A stretch of 64,000 nt of DNA. It comes from an uncultured eubacterium 1-6 (GTDB lineage Bacteria; Bacillota; Clostridia; Lachnospirales; Lachnospiraceae). The DNA lies in NCBI GenBank assembly GCA_903789595.1, contig CAIFEZ010000001.1, positions 259,300-323,299 on the forward strand, given 5' to 3'. This document shows, in pieces, positions 40,581-51,023 of the stretch. Each line of letters opens with the position of its first letter. Within the stretch, counting starts at the first letter, position 1. The position numbers and the translations under genes were made by a program. The notes beneath the pieces are model-generated. The model made no database searches, had not been told where the DNA came from, and was given only the letters and a program-made list of their open reading frames with translations.

Positions 40581-42239
40581 ATGAGTAGAAGAAACAATCA
40601 GAAGAAAACGGACAGAAGAGAAAAGATGGAGCGGAAACGCAGGCTGATTGCCGGCGTAATTGCGATTATTCTGGCACTGCTAATGATTATCACGCTTGTT
40701 CTCCCGGCAATGGCAGCGGAGAACACGGACAGCGCCGGGCAGGCAGGAGCGGACACCTTGAATGCGGTGGCCGTTTCTTCATCTTCGGCAGAAAATTCGG
40801 CTCAGACGGAAGCGGTAAGCTCGTCATCGTCCGCTTCGGAAAGTCTGATGGTTTCATCCGGAAGCGGCAGCCAGAAGAAGTACGGAATCTACATCGACAA
40901 TATCAATGTGACGGATATGACGCGTAGCCAGATGAAAAAGGCTGTCGAGGCCAGAATGAAGGAACTCTCGGACGATGTCATTGTTCTCTATGCGGGTGAT
41001 AATGAGGTACGGACCACAGCGGGGGCGCTGGGGCTGACCTATACGAATCAGGAAGTCATCGAAGAAGCGCTTTCCATCGGTAAAAAGGGAAATATCTTTA
41101 AGCGTTTCCTGGCAGACCGACAGCTTGAGAATAACGGGCCGATCGTCCTTGATCTGAACTTCGCGGTATCCCGTTCTGATGTCAGTGCGGTGCTCGCGAA
41201 AAACGCAGACGCCCTGAACTGCAGCCCGCAGTCCAACGGCGTTGTATTAAACGCGGATAATACGTTCACGCTCACTCCGGGTAAGACAGGAGTGGCTTTG
41301 AACAATAAGGCGTCTGTTCAGAAGATCATGGATTATTTTACGAATGACTGGCACGGTGGAGAGGGCGGTATCACGCTTTCGTACAGCACAACCGAGTATG
41401 CCGACCAGTCCGCAGAGCTCTCGAAGATCACCGATCTTTTGGGAAGCGCGACGACCGGTTATCAGACAGGCGATACGAATCACGATACGAATGTGAGACT
41501 TGCGGCGGAGCACATCAACGGAACGGTACTGTATCCGGGAGAAGAATTCTCCGCGGAGAAGGTCATCGGTCCGACGACAAAGGAGTACGGATTCCTGCCG
41601 GGAGACACCTATGAAAACGGCAAGGTTGTGGAGTCCTACGGCGGCGGGGTGTGTCAGACGACAACAACGCTGTACGATGCGGTTCTGGCGGCAGAACTCA
41701 AGGTGACGGAGCGCCACAACCATTCGTATCTGGTATCGTATGTTGAACCCGGATTTGACGCGTCGATTTCCGAGGGACTCATGGATTTCTGTTTTGAGAA
41801 CAATACATCGGCGCCGATCTATATTCAGGCGGTGACAAAAAACGGATATCTTACCTTCAATATTTACGGTGAAGAGACGAGAGATTCTGATCGCACTGTC
41901 TCCTTTGAGAGCAGGACGCTCAGTACCACGGACGTAGAGACCACATACGAGACGGACAGCTCCATGCCGTACGGAAGCATCACGGTGTCCGGAGGCATTC
42001 AGGGAGTCGAAGCCGAGCTCTACAAGGAAATATACATCGGCGGACAGTTGAATTCGGAGGAGCTGGTCAATCGCAGCAGCTATGCGATGATGCCGCTTAC
42101 CTATACAATCGGCACAGAGAACGCAGACAGCGAGACGCTGCAGGCAATTCAGGCGGCCATTGCGACCGGCGATCTGGCCACGATCCAGACAGCGGTCGGC
42201 AACGGATCTGTCGTTGAGTCAGACGTGATTGAGAACTGA
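40581..42239 (+). CDS. VanW family protein with putative peptidoglycan-binding domain
   Basis: N-terminal TM; NVRLAAEHINGTVLYPGEEFS...YGGGVCQTTTTLYDAVLAAELKVTERHNHS VanW signature. Confidence 0.93.
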   Translation: MSRRNNQKKTDRREKMERKRRLIAGVIAIILALLMIITLVLPAMAAENTDSAGQAGADTLNAVAVSSSSAENSAQTEAVSSSSSASESLMVSSGSGSQKKYGIYIDNINVTDMTRSQMKKAVEARMKELSDDVIVLYAGDNEVRTTAGALGLTYTNQEVIEEALSIGKKGNIFKRFLADRQLENNGPIVLDLNFAVSRSDVSAVLAKNADALNCSPQSNGVVLNADNTFTLTPGKTGVALNNKASVQKIMDYFTNDWHGGEGGITLSYSTTEYADQSAELSKITDLLGSATTGYQTGDTNHDTNVRLAAEHINGTVLYPGEEFSAEKVIGPTTKEYGFLPGDTYENGKVVESYGGGVCQTTTTLYDAVLAAELKVTERHNHSYLVSYVEPGFDASISEGLMDFCFENNTSAPIYIQAVTKNGYLTFNIYGEETRDSDRTVSFESRTLSTTDVETTYETDSSMPYGSITVSGGIQGVEAELYKEIYIGGQLNSEELVNRSSYAMMPLTYTIGTENADSETLQAIQAAIATGDLATIQTAVGNGSVVESDVIEN

Positions 42240-42398
42240 ACGCGAAAACAGTGTCATTGGACAGCGCAGTGTGACCGGAACAGCATGGATAACCGGTCAG
42301 GCTGGCGGGTATGACCGGTCAGCCCCGGCATGACTGCGGGAGTGCTTAGAGGGGACATCAGTACCACTGGGCAGCAGTGGAACCCGATCGTGAGGCGT

Positions 42399-43631
42399 AT
42401 GATGAGGATTGGAAAAATATCAGAGGCGGTTCTCAACCGCTCTGTTTTGAAGGAGATCCGCTGCAGTGGATCTGATTTGATCAGCGGGCCGGCTGTTGGA
42501 GCAGATGCCTCTGTCCTGAGAGCGGAAGGAAATATCGTGGTTTCGTCTGCGGTTTCGCCTGACATTGACGCGGCCCCGGCAATCCGGACGATACTGGCGG
42601 TTCATTCGGCGGTGAATAACATTGCCGCTTCCGGCGGAGAGGGCCGTGCCATTGTCCTGAATCTTGTCCTTCCGGAAGATGATGAGGAAGCTGTCCTCAA
42701 GACCATTCTGCGTGCGGCGGAGAAAATTGCGGAAAGCCTCGGACTGAGCATTGCGGGAGGGCACACTACGGTAAGCTGCTCTGTGAGAAGTGAGATGATT
42801 TCCGTGACAGGAATCGGGGTCGCACGGGATCTCCGAAGGAAATCTGCCGGTGCATCACATACAGACGATAAAATATGTGAAGATCAGGGGACGGCAGGGC
42901 ATGCACTATCCCGGGACCTCCGAAATGATCGCTCTGTCCGGAATTGTTCGGAAAACGCGGATACGGCGGAGGTTCGGGCTTTGTCTGCTTCAGAGAGTGA
43001 ACATCCGGCGGAATCCGGGAAATCGTTCCGCAGCAGAGAGATCGTCATGACAAAATCGGCGGGAGCTGCAACAGCTATGCTGCTCGCCGCAGAGCGGGGG
43101 GAGATGCTCTCCCGCAGATTTACCCGCGATATCATCGGGGCGGCAAAGAAATTCAGAGACAGTCTTTCAATTGTACCGGAGGCTGAAATCGCGGGGGCAG
43201 ACCCGGGGACAACGCGGATGCATGATGTATCGGAGGGAGGCGTGTTCGGTGCGCTCTGGGAGATGGCAGAGGCGGAAGGCGCGGGACTGGAGATCAGTCT
43301 CCGGGAGATACCGATCCGTCAGGAAACCGTGGAAATCTGCGAGTTTTTTGATCTGAATCCGTATCAGAGCTACTCGGAGGGATCGCTTCTTATTCTCACC
43401 GAAAATGGAAGGGCATTGACAGAGAAGCTGGAAAACGCCGGGATCCCGGCGAGAATCATCGGAAGAACCACGCCCGCAAGAGACAGAATCCTGCACAATC
43501 AGGGTGAGATCCGTTACCTAGACAAACCACAGCAAGATGTACTGTATAAGCTCTACGAAAACGCAGGCAGGAACGACGCACGCGAAGCGCGCGAGAGAGA
43601 CTGCATGCGATTTCGAAGGCAACAGGTATGA
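42399..43631 (+). CDS. AIR synthase-related protein (HypE/PurM-like), C-terminus altered by repeat
   Basis: ATP-binding AIRS fold: VSSAVSPDIDAAPAIRTILAVHSAVNNIAASGG, GGHTTVSCSVRSEMISVTGIG, MHDVSEGGVFGALWEMAEA. Confidence 0.75.
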   Translation: MMRIGKISEAVLNRSVLKEIRCSGSDLISGPAVGADASVLRAEGNIVVSSAVSPDIDAAPAIRTILAVHSAVNNIAASGGEGRAIVLNLVLPEDDEEAVLKTILRAAEKIAESLGLSIAGGHTTVSCSVRSEMISVTGIGVARDLRRKSAGASHTDDKICEDQGTAGHALSRDLRNDRSVRNCSENADTAEVRALSASESEHPAESGKSFRSREIVMTKSAGAATAMLLAAERGEMLSRRFTRDIIGAAKKFRDSLSIVPEAEIAGADPGTTRMHDVSEGGVFGALWEMAEAEGAGLEISLREIPIRQETVEICEFFDLNPYQSYSEGSLLILTENGRALTEKLENAGIPARIIGRTTPARDRILHNQGEIRYLDKPQQDVLYKLYENAGRNDAREARERDCMRFRRQQV

Positions 43632-43640
43632 GCGTGAAGC
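43549..43640. repeat. 92-bp direct repeat copy 1 (overlaps end of AIRS-like CDS)
   Basis: agctctacgaaaacgcaggcaggaacgacgcacgcgaagcgcgcgag... identical to 43731-43822. Confidence 0.95.
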
Positions 43641-43730
43641 GGTGAGAAGCACCGCGAGAACGCTCATACCTGTAGCGGCGCGAGAGCACGGAGTGCGGAG
43701 CGGCGCGCAGCTTATACAGGACAAAAAGAG

Positions 43731-43822
43731 AGCTCTACGAAAACGCAGGCAGGAACGACGCACGCGAAGCGCGCGAGAGAGACTGCATGCGATTTCGAAG
43801 GCAACAGGTATGAGCGTGAAGC
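43731..43822. repeat. 92-bp direct repeat copy 2
   Basis: See 43549-43640. Confidence 0.95.
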
Positions 43823-43855
43823 TATTTTTATAATTCGGAAAGAAGAGAGAAGACC

Positions 43856-44359
43856 ATGGCGCATTTTAATATCGTTCTTCATGAACCGGAGATACCGTCG
43901 AATACCGGGAACATCGGCCGCACCTGTGTGGCTGCGGGTGCGAGCCTGCATCTGATTGAGCCGCTCGGTTTTCATCTGTCGGAAAAAACAGTCAGAAGAG
44001 CGGGCATGGATTACTGGAACAGCCTTGATGTCACCAGATATATCGACTATGAGGATTTCGTGGAGCAGCATCCCGGCGCAAAGATCTATTACGCCTCGAC
44101 CAAGGGACCCCGCTGTTATACAGATGTGGAATATGAGGACGATTGTTACATTATGTTCGGAAAGGAAAGCGCGGGTATTCCGGAGAAGATTCTGTACGAT
44201 AATCAGGCAGCCGTGATTCGGATTCCGATGCTGGACACTATCCGGTCCTTAAATCTGGCAAACTCGGTGGCCATTGTTCTCTACGAGGCGCTTCGCCAGC
44301 ACAATTTTGAAGGAATGCTGGAAGAAGGGCAGCTTCGAAATTATACCTGGAGAACATGA
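43856..44359 (+). CDS. trmL: tRNA (cytidine(34)-2'-O)-methyltransferase
   Basis: NIVLHEPEIPSNTGNIGRTC, FGKESAGIPE, RIPMLDTIRSLNLANSVAIVLYEALRQ. Confidence 0.96.
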   Translation: MAHFNIVLHEPEIPSNTGNIGRTCVAAGASLHLIEPLGFHLSEKTVRRAGMDYWNSLDVTRYIDYEDFVEQHPGAKIYYASTKGPRCYTDVEYEDDCYIMFGKESAGIPEKILYDNQAAVIRIPMLDTIRSLNLANSVAIVLYEALRQHNFEGMLEEGQLRNYTWRT

Positions 44360-44382
44360 AACCTGGCGGGCGGATGAACGGT

Positions 44383-45885
44383 TCAGGTTTCACTGTCCTG
44401 CTGAGACGCCTGCGCGATGGTAGACGTCTCCGCCATGTCTTCTGGAGCCGGCTTCAGGGAGAAAATGAATTCCGTGCCGACGCCCTCCGTGCTTACCACG
44501 GTTATCGTCTGCTTGTGCTGATTGATGATTTCCTTCACAATAGACAGACCAAGTCCGTTTCCCTTTCTTTCGCGTCCTCTCGATGCGTCGCTTTTGTAAA
44601 AACGATCCCATATTTTGTTCAGAGATGTTCTCGGTATGCCGGCGCCGTGGTCACGGACCGTGCAGAACACCTTGTCATGCCGGATATCACTTTCCAGCTC
44701 GATGACAGAACCGTCCCGGCTGAACTTTATCGCGTTGTCGATCAGATTATAGAGAACCTGCTGAATCTTCCCCTGGTCCGCAAGAACGGGAAGCGTTTCT
44801 CCCGTCAGAGTGATCTGAAAGGAAATCTGTCTGGGCTTGCAGATCCCTTCAAAGGAAGCGGCAGTGTTCCGGATCACCTCATTGATATCAAAGACGCTGA
44901 TGTGAAGGAGATTTTTTTTCTGGTCCATGCTGTTGAGAGTCAGAATGCCGTTGGTGAGCTTGGTCAGACGTTCGGTTTCACTCAGGACGATGCGCAGATA
45001 TCGCTCCTGCATCTCGGCCGGGATGGTGCCGTCGAGGATCGCCTCGACAAATCCCTTGATAGAGGTCAGAGGAGAGCGAAAATCATGGGAGACATTTGCG
45101 ATAAATTGTTTTTCATACTCATCGCTTTTGCTGATCTCATCAGACATCACATTCAGAGACGCCGCGAGATGCCCCATCTCGTCCTGTGATTTTACCCGGA
45201 TGTTGTATTTCATATCACCTTCCGCAAATTTCTCCGTTCCGGCGGTGATCTTCTTAAGAGGACGCAGTACGGAAAAATAGAGCAGTACAAATACGGAGAG
45301 AAAGGCGCAGTAGACGACAGCAGTCATGACATGGACCTTCGCAAGGATCCCTTCTTTCAGAGAGATAATCTTCTTCATTTCCATGTGGATGGCGACATAT
45401 CCCCTGATATTCAGATTGGAAGTGATCGGGATCATGACGCTCAGGTGATCGGTGTCGAAATAGTGGAAGAAGCTTCCGATGCTGTAGTAGTCGGACCCGA
45501 GCGCGACCGGATCAAAGCCGTCCAGCGTCACCGGAACGTATGTATTCAGGGGTTCGCCTGTATTCATGTAGACCTTGCCCTTCGGGCTGATCAGCCAGAT
45601 CTGGCATTCCTGATAAAGCGCGAGACGGGAGAGACTGTCGTAGAGCGCCTGGGCTTCCGTGCCGGCCGAAGATTCGGAAGCGCTTTCCGTGGTGGAGCGC
45701 GAATATGTGAGAATCGAACGGTCCGAGGCGATGTTGGATGCTTCTTCGTACAGGTTCAGGCTTTCGTAGTTCAGCACCTTCTTCTGAATCATCGAGGATC
45801 CCGCCGTCGAGAGAAAGATGAAGACCGCGAGTCCGATAATAATGTAAATGATGATGAATTTGTGGATGATTTTATGGCTGCGCAT
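44383..45885 (-). CDS. HAMP-containing sensor histidine kinase
   Basis: ANVSHDFRSPLTSIKGFVEAILDG H-box, HAMP, HATPase motifs. Confidence 0.95.
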   Translation of the reverse strand: MRSHKIIHKFIIIYIIIGLAVFIFLSTAGSSMIQKKVLNYESLNLYEEASNIASDRSILTYSRSTTESASESSAGTEAQALYDSLSRLALYQECQIWLISPKGKVYMNTGEPLNTYVPVTLDGFDPVALGSDYYSIGSFFHYFDTDHLSVMIPITSNLNIRGYVAIHMEMKKIISLKEGILAKVHVMTAVVYCAFLSVFVLLYFSVLRPLKKITAGTEKFAEGDMKYNIRVKSQDEMGHLAASLNVMSDEISKSDEYEKQFIANVSHDFRSPLTSIKGFVEAILDGTIPAEMQERYLRIVLSETERLTKLTNGILTLNSMDQKKNLLHISVFDINEVIRNTAASFEGICKPRQISFQITLTGETLPVLADQGKIQQVLYNLIDNAIKFSRDGSVIELESDIRHDKVFCTVRDHGAGIPRTSLNKIWDRFYKSDASRGRERKGNGLGLSIVKEIINQHKQTITVVSTEGVGTEFIFSLKPAPEDMAETSTIAQASQQDSET

Positions 45886-45909
45886 GATTCTGTTTCATTT
45901 CTTTCGCTT

Positions 45910-46632
45910 TTACTTCTTCAGCAATTCAAACTTGTATCCGATTCCCCAGACGGTTGAGATCGACCAGTTGGGATTTCCGTTGATTTTTTCACGAAGCCTC
46001 TTGATATGTACGTCTACCGTCCGTGTGTCGCCGATGTATTCATAGCCCCAGATATTGTCGAGAAGCTGCTCTCTTGTGAAGACCTGATTCGGTGAGGAAG
46101 CAAGAAAATACAGAAGCTCCAGCTCCTTCGGCGGCATCTCGATGTTCTCTCCGTGATACGTCACGGAATAGTTTGTCAGATTGATAATGAGATCCGGATA
46201 CTCCACAACCTTCGCCGGCTGCGCGATGGTTTCCGGCTCCTCCTGAGGGAGCGCGGCGGTGTTCTGAAATCGGCGGAGCACGGCCTTTACACGGGCGACC
46301 AGCTCCTTGGAGTCAAAGGGCTTGATGATATAATCATCCGCACCGAGCTCAAGTCCCAGAACCTTATCAAATACCTCTCCCTTTGCGGAGAGCATGATGA
46401 TCGGGACCTTCGATTTGTGGCGGATCTCCCGGCAGACCTCATAGCCGTCCATTCCGGGAAGCATCAGATCCAGAAGAATCAGATCCGGACGGAATCTCGG
46501 AAAGGCCTTCAGAGCGGCCTCTCCGTCATTCACGATTTTACACTCGAAGCACTCCTTCGTCAGGTAAAGGGAAATCAATTCCGCGATATTGTTGTCATCA
46601 TCAACGATGAGTATTTTCTGTTTTGCCGCCAT
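45910..46632 (-). CDS. OmpR/PhoB-type response regulator
   Basis: KILIVDDDNNIAELI receiver and winged-helix DNA-binding domain. Confidence 0.96.
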   Translation of the reverse strand: MAAKQKILIVDDDNNIAELISLYLTKECFECKIVNDGEAALKAFPRFRPDLILLDLMLPGMDGYEVCREIRHKSKVPIIMLSAKGEVFDKVLGLELGADDYIIKPFDSKELVARVKAVLRRFQNTAALPQEEPETIAQPAKVVEYPDLIINLTNYSVTYHGENIEMPPKELELLYFLASSPNQVFTREQLLDNIWGYEYIGDTRTVDVHIKRLREKINGNPNWSISTVWGIGYKFELLKK

Positions 46633-46782
46633 GCCCGGCCTCCTTCCTTATTCGCTGTCATTCCAGGGCCTTTAGCATACGTTCAGGACTGCGGGAGTGT
46701 GCAGCACAGGACCATCCGCAGTTCACAAGGCTTGTGGAACAGGATATGGTATGAACGTGTTTCTACAATCGTTTATACCTGT

Positions 46783-49161
46783 TTATTTTTTGAAATGGAC
46801 AATCGTGACGCCGGCATCCCCTTCTCCGTATTCGGCAAGGTGAAAGCTCTCCACATGCTTCTGCCTGCGGAGATAATCGTGAATGCCCTTTCTGAGCTTG
46901 CCGGTTCCCTTTCCGTGGATGATACGGACACTGTTCAGATGCGCGATGTAGGCGTCGTCCAGGTACTTGTCAAGCTCTGCCACCGCCTCGTCAACAGTCT
47001 TTCCGAGAACATTGATCTCCGAAGAGACGGTCATGGCCTTCGACATCCGTACCTTTCCCGTGCTGGTGCGGGAGAGCTGCTTCGAGGTGATGACCGGCTC
47101 GTCCACGAGCTCCAGATCGCTGATATGCACCTTTGTGCGGATGATGCCACATCGGACAAAGAGGTATCCCTTGCTGTCGGGGTGAGAGCTGACGGTCCCG
47201 TTCAGATTCAGGCTGAGAACGTGAACAGAGTCCCCGAGCTGCAGATCCGACGGCTTCAGCTCTTTCTTCGGCTTCTCCGCGGGTTTCATCGCAAGACTGC
47301 TTTCTGTCTTGTTCATCTTCTTGCGAAGTTCATTCCGTTTCCGTTCCATTTCTCCGGAATTGATGGCGTTCTTGCCGAATCTGCGGAAATCCTTCATCGT
47401 CTGGTCGGCATAGTCCTTCGCCTCCTGCAGAATGCTGTGCGCATCCTCATTCGCCTTCCGGATGATTTTCTCCTTCTGCTGCTCAAGAGTCCGGACGCGG
47501 TTCTCGAGCTCTTTTTCTTTTTTGTCGAGCTGCTCCTTCTCGTACTGTATCGCGCGCCGGTCGTTTTCCATCTGAATGCGGTTCTGTTCCAGAGAAGTAA
47601 GGACATCCTCAAAGGATTCATCCTGCTCGCTGATCTGCTGCTTTGCGCTGTCAATGATATAGTCCGGAAGTCCGAGCTTCTGGGAAATCGCAAACGCGTT
47701 TGATTTTCCCGGAACGCCGATCAGGAGCCGGTAAGTCGGACGGAGCGTCTCCACATTGAACTCACAGGATGCATTTTCCACACCAGGCGTACTCAGCGCA
47801 AAAATCTTCAGCTCGCTGTAATGCGTCGTCGCCATGGTGCGGATTCCCTGTCCGTGAAGATAGGAGAGAATCGCAATGGCGAGAGCAGCGCCCTCGGTCG
47901 GATCCGTGCCCGCGCCGAGCTCGTCGAACAGCACGAGAGAATTCCGGTCCGCCTTGTCGAGAAAGCTTACGATATTGGTCATGTGAGAACTGAAGGTCGA
48001 CAGAGACTGCTCAATGCTCTGCTCGTCGCCGATGTCCGCATAGACCTCGGAAAAAACAGCAAGCTCGGAACGGTCCAGCGCCGGTATGTGCAGACCGGAT
48101 TGTCCCATCAGCGTGAGAAGTCCGACCGTTTTGAGAGACACAGTCTTTCCTCCCGTATTCGGGCCGGTTACGATCAACAGGTCAAAATCAATACCGAGAC
48201 TGATATCGATCGGGACGACCCGATGCTTTTCGATCAGAGGATGTCTCGCCTTGCGAAGAGAGATCCTGCCCTCCGTATTCAGGAGAGGCTGCGAGGCGTT
48301 CATTTCCAGAGACAGTGCGCCCCTGGCAAAAATGAAATCGAGCTCGGTCATGTTCTTCATGTCATATTCCAGGTCCTCGATATGCTCTGCTGCCTCATTG
48401 CTCAGATTCGCCAGGATGATCTCGATTTCCTTTTTTTCCTTGATCTCGAGCTCCCGGATGTCATTGTTGAGCTTCACGACAGCCATCGGCTCGATAAAGA
48501 GCGTTGCTCCCGTAGAAGACTGATCATGAACCATTCCCGGAACATTACCGCGGTTCTCGGCCTTGACGGGGAGACAGTATCTTCCGTCACGCATCGTGAT
48601 CACGGCGTCCTGCAGTGAGGTCCTGAGGGGGCCGTTCATCATTTGATTCAGCGTAGTGTGAATTTTCTCGCCGCAGACCTGAATCTGACGGCGGATATTT
48701 TTCAGCGCAGGACTGGCATCGTCCGCGACTTCGTCCTCGGAAAGAATACATCGGCGGATCTCTGCAGAGAGCGGCGTCAGAGGTTCGAGAAGCTCAAAGA
48801 TCGCGTCCAGAGAATCTTCCTCAGTCTCGTTGTTTTCATGTCGGCCGTAGGCCTTCACCCGGGCCGCGTTCTCCAGAAGGCCCGCTATATTCAGAAGCTC
48901 CGTCATCGAGAGCGCGCTTCCGACCTCCAGCCGCTTCAGAGAAGGGCCGATATTCCTGGTATTGCCGAAAGAAATGCTTCCCTTGCGAAACAGACGGCTC
49001 ACCGCATCTGTGGTTTCCTGCTGCAGTCTTCTGATTTCACCAGGATCCGCAGATGGCTCCAGTTCCATGCATTTCTGACGCCCGGGTCCGCTCGTTGCGT
49101 GAGAGGCCAGTTTCTTTCTGATTTTATCGTATTCCAATACTCGCAGTGCTCGTTCATTCAT
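46783..49161 (-). CDS. mutS2: Endonuclease MutS2
   Basis: VTGPNTGGKTVSLKTVGLLTLM, DELGAGTDPTEGAALAIAIL, C-terminal Smr domain VRIIHGKGTGKLRKGIHDYL. Confidence 0.97.
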   Translation of the reverse strand: MNERALRVLEYDKIRKKLASHATSGPGRQKCMELEPSADPGEIRRLQQETTDAVSRLFRKGSISFGNTRNIGPSLKRLEVGSALSMTELLNIAGLLENAARVKAYGRHENNETEEDSLDAIFELLEPLTPLSAEIRRCILSEDEVADDASPALKNIRRQIQVCGEKIHTTLNQMMNGPLRTSLQDAVITMRDGRYCLPVKAENRGNVPGMVHDQSSTGATLFIEPMAVVKLNNDIRELEIKEKKEIEIILANLSNEAAEHIEDLEYDMKNMTELDFIFARGALSLEMNASQPLLNTEGRISLRKARHPLIEKHRVVPIDISLGIDFDLLIVTGPNTGGKTVSLKTVGLLTLMGQSGLHIPALDRSELAVFSEVYADIGDEQSIEQSLSTFSSHMTNIVSFLDKADRNSLVLFDELGAGTDPTEGAALAIAILSYLHGQGIRTMATTHYSELKIFALSTPGVENASCEFNVETLRPTYRLLIGVPGKSNAFAISQKLGLPDYIIDSAKQQISEQDESFEDVLTSLEQNRIQMENDRRAIQYEKEQLDKKEKELENRVRTLEQQKEKIIRKANEDAHSILQEAKDYADQTMKDFRRFGKNAINSGEMERKRNELRKKMNKTESSLAMKPAEKPKKELKPSDLQLGDSVHVLSLNLNGTVSSHPDSKGYLFVRCGIIRTKVHISDLELVDEPVITSKQLSRTSTGKVRMSKAMTVSSEINVLGKTVDEAVAELDKYLDDAYIAHLNSVRIIHGKGTGKLRKGIHDYLRRQKHVESFHLAEYGEGDAGVTIVHFKK

Positions 49162-49463
49162 ATATAATATATCCTTGTACCTTTATTGTCATGCCCGGTC
49201 ATGCGGATGCACATACCGGCGCTGATCTTACTCTGTTTATCATACTCTAAAAAGCAGATTTTCGAAACCGTCTGACGTAAAAATAAAGGAAGAAACTCTG
49301 GGGTATTCATAAAATGTTCATATGTCTTTGATATAGTTACATCGTTAATTTGAGAATTTCATATCCGCTGTTCTCCGGGGAAGATGATGCCCGTGCGGCG
49401 GAAATGTATTTTTCTAACGAGCGCCGGACAGACCAGAGTCCGTGCACCCTCTGGAGAAATCTT

Positions 49464-51005
49464 ATGAAGGACGATACAGACGATATATTCAAGACAAATC
49501 CGGGATCGGACGAAGAAAAAGGAAAATCCGGTTCTGAAGAATTCCGGAATCCGTCATCTGTAGAAATTTCATCGGAAGAAGGCACAGATGCAGAGGATTC
49601 GTACCAGTTTATCCATCAGGTGATCCGCAAAAAGCCGAGAAATTACAAGGCTCAGATTCTGCGGATCCTTTCCATAATCGGAATCGGCGCGGCAATCGGC
49701 GCGGTCTCTGCTTTTGTTCACGCAGGGCTTTACCCGGCCGCAAAGAAAGTTCTCGGGGCCGATAATGAGAAAATCACCATTCCGGAGGATTCCGATCCGG
49801 AAGCCGTCGGAGCCGTTTCCGCTTCCTCGGGGAATGCGGTACTGTCCGCCTCATCCGCCGCCGTTTCCTCAGAATCCGGCGGAGAGATGCCGGATCCGTC
49901 GCCGACAGAATCTGCTTCGTCAGAATCCGCCGGAGGTTCTGCGTCCGGAAGCGGGACGCTTCCGGAATCGGCGCCCGGCGAAACGTCTTCAGAAAGCACG
50001 GAGGAGAACGGAACAGCGGAAAGCCCGGGTTCGAGCGGGATTACGCTGGAGGATTATCAGCAGCTCTACCAGGATATGCTGAAAACAGCCGATGAGGCGA
50101 AGCGTTCTCTTGTCGAGGTCATCGGTATAACGAGCCAGCTGGATTATTTTAATGAGGATTACCAGACCCAGCAGCAGGTGGCAGGAATCCTGATCGCCGA
50201 AACGGATGACAATGACTATATTCTGACCGAGAGCAGCGTGGTAGAGGGCTCCGAGAATATCATGGTTAAATTCGACGACAACTCCATGGTCCAGGCGACG
50301 CTGCGAAAGTCGGATTCGAACACGGGGCTGGCTGTGCTGACCATCGCTCCCTCCGACATCAGCGAGAGAGCAAAGAGCGAGCTTGCAGTTGCTCCGCTCG
50401 GCAACTCCTATTCCGTCCGTCAGGGCGATCCGGTACTTGCACTCGGAAACCTGATGGGATATAGTGATATCGTTGCGAACGGAACGGTAACTTCAGTATC
50501 CAATAAGATATCCGCGTTAGATGCCGAATACAGCATTCTCACGACAGATATTGAAGGCAGCAGTACATCCAGCGGCATTTTGGTGAATATGAAGGGCGAG
50601 ATTATCGGACTGATCCCTCAGAATATCAGTGACGGAGGGACTACGATCACCGCCTATGCCATTTCCGGCGTCAAAGCTCTGATCCAGAAGTTGTCGAACA
50701 ACGAGACGACAGCGTATCTCGGCATCAAGGGAAGAGAGGTCACCGAAAGCCTGTCGCAGACGACGGGCATTCCGGTCGGGCTTCTGGTTACCGAGGTGGC
50801 ACAGGATTCTCCCGCGATGCTCGCAGGATTCAAGGAATATGACGTGATCACGGAAATCTCCGGAAAGCAGATCCGAACGGTTCAGGACCTGGAGAATATT
50901 CTGTCGAACTTCAAGGCAAATAATGTCATCACGGTTACGGCCATGCGGCAGGGAGCCGACGGATATGCGCAGGTTACGTTCAGTGCGGCACTCGGAGAAA
51001 AATAA
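49464..51005 (+). CDS. HtrA/DegP-like trypsin-fold protein with PDZ domain; apparently degenerate catalytic triad
   Basis: Trypsin-like fold pattern and PDZ; expected His and Asp positions read TESSVV and SNTGLAVL. Start at MKDDTDDIF with GGAG upstream. Confidence 0.85.
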   Translation: MKDDTDDIFKTNPGSDEEKGKSGSEEFRNPSSVEISSEEGTDAEDSYQFIHQVIRKKPRNYKAQILRILSIIGIGAAIGAVSAFVHAGLYPAAKKVLGADNEKITIPEDSDPEAVGAVSASSGNAVLSASSAAVSSESGGEMPDPSPTESASSESAGGSASGSGTLPESAPGETSSESTEENGTAESPGSSGITLEDYQQLYQDMLKTADEAKRSLVEVIGITSQLDYFNEDYQTQQQVAGILIAETDDNDYILTESSVVEGSENIMVKFDDNSMVQATLRKSDSNTGLAVLTIAPSDISERAKSELAVAPLGNSYSVRQGDPVLALGNLMGYSDIVANGTVTSVSNKISALDAEYSILTTDIEGSSTSSGILVNMKGEIIGLIPQNISDGGTTITAYAISGVKALIQKLSNNETTAYLGIKGREVTESLSQTTGIPVGLLVTEVAQDSPAMLAGFKEYDVITEISGKQIRTVQDLENILSNFKANNVITVTAMRQGADGYAQVTFSAALGEK

Positions 51006-51023
51006 CGGGAAGGACAGGCTTGC

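Noticed and set aside
46153-47703. 516-aa plus-strand ORF
   Set aside because: Overlaps the 3' half of mutS2 and the response regulator on the opposite strand; no recognisable domain.
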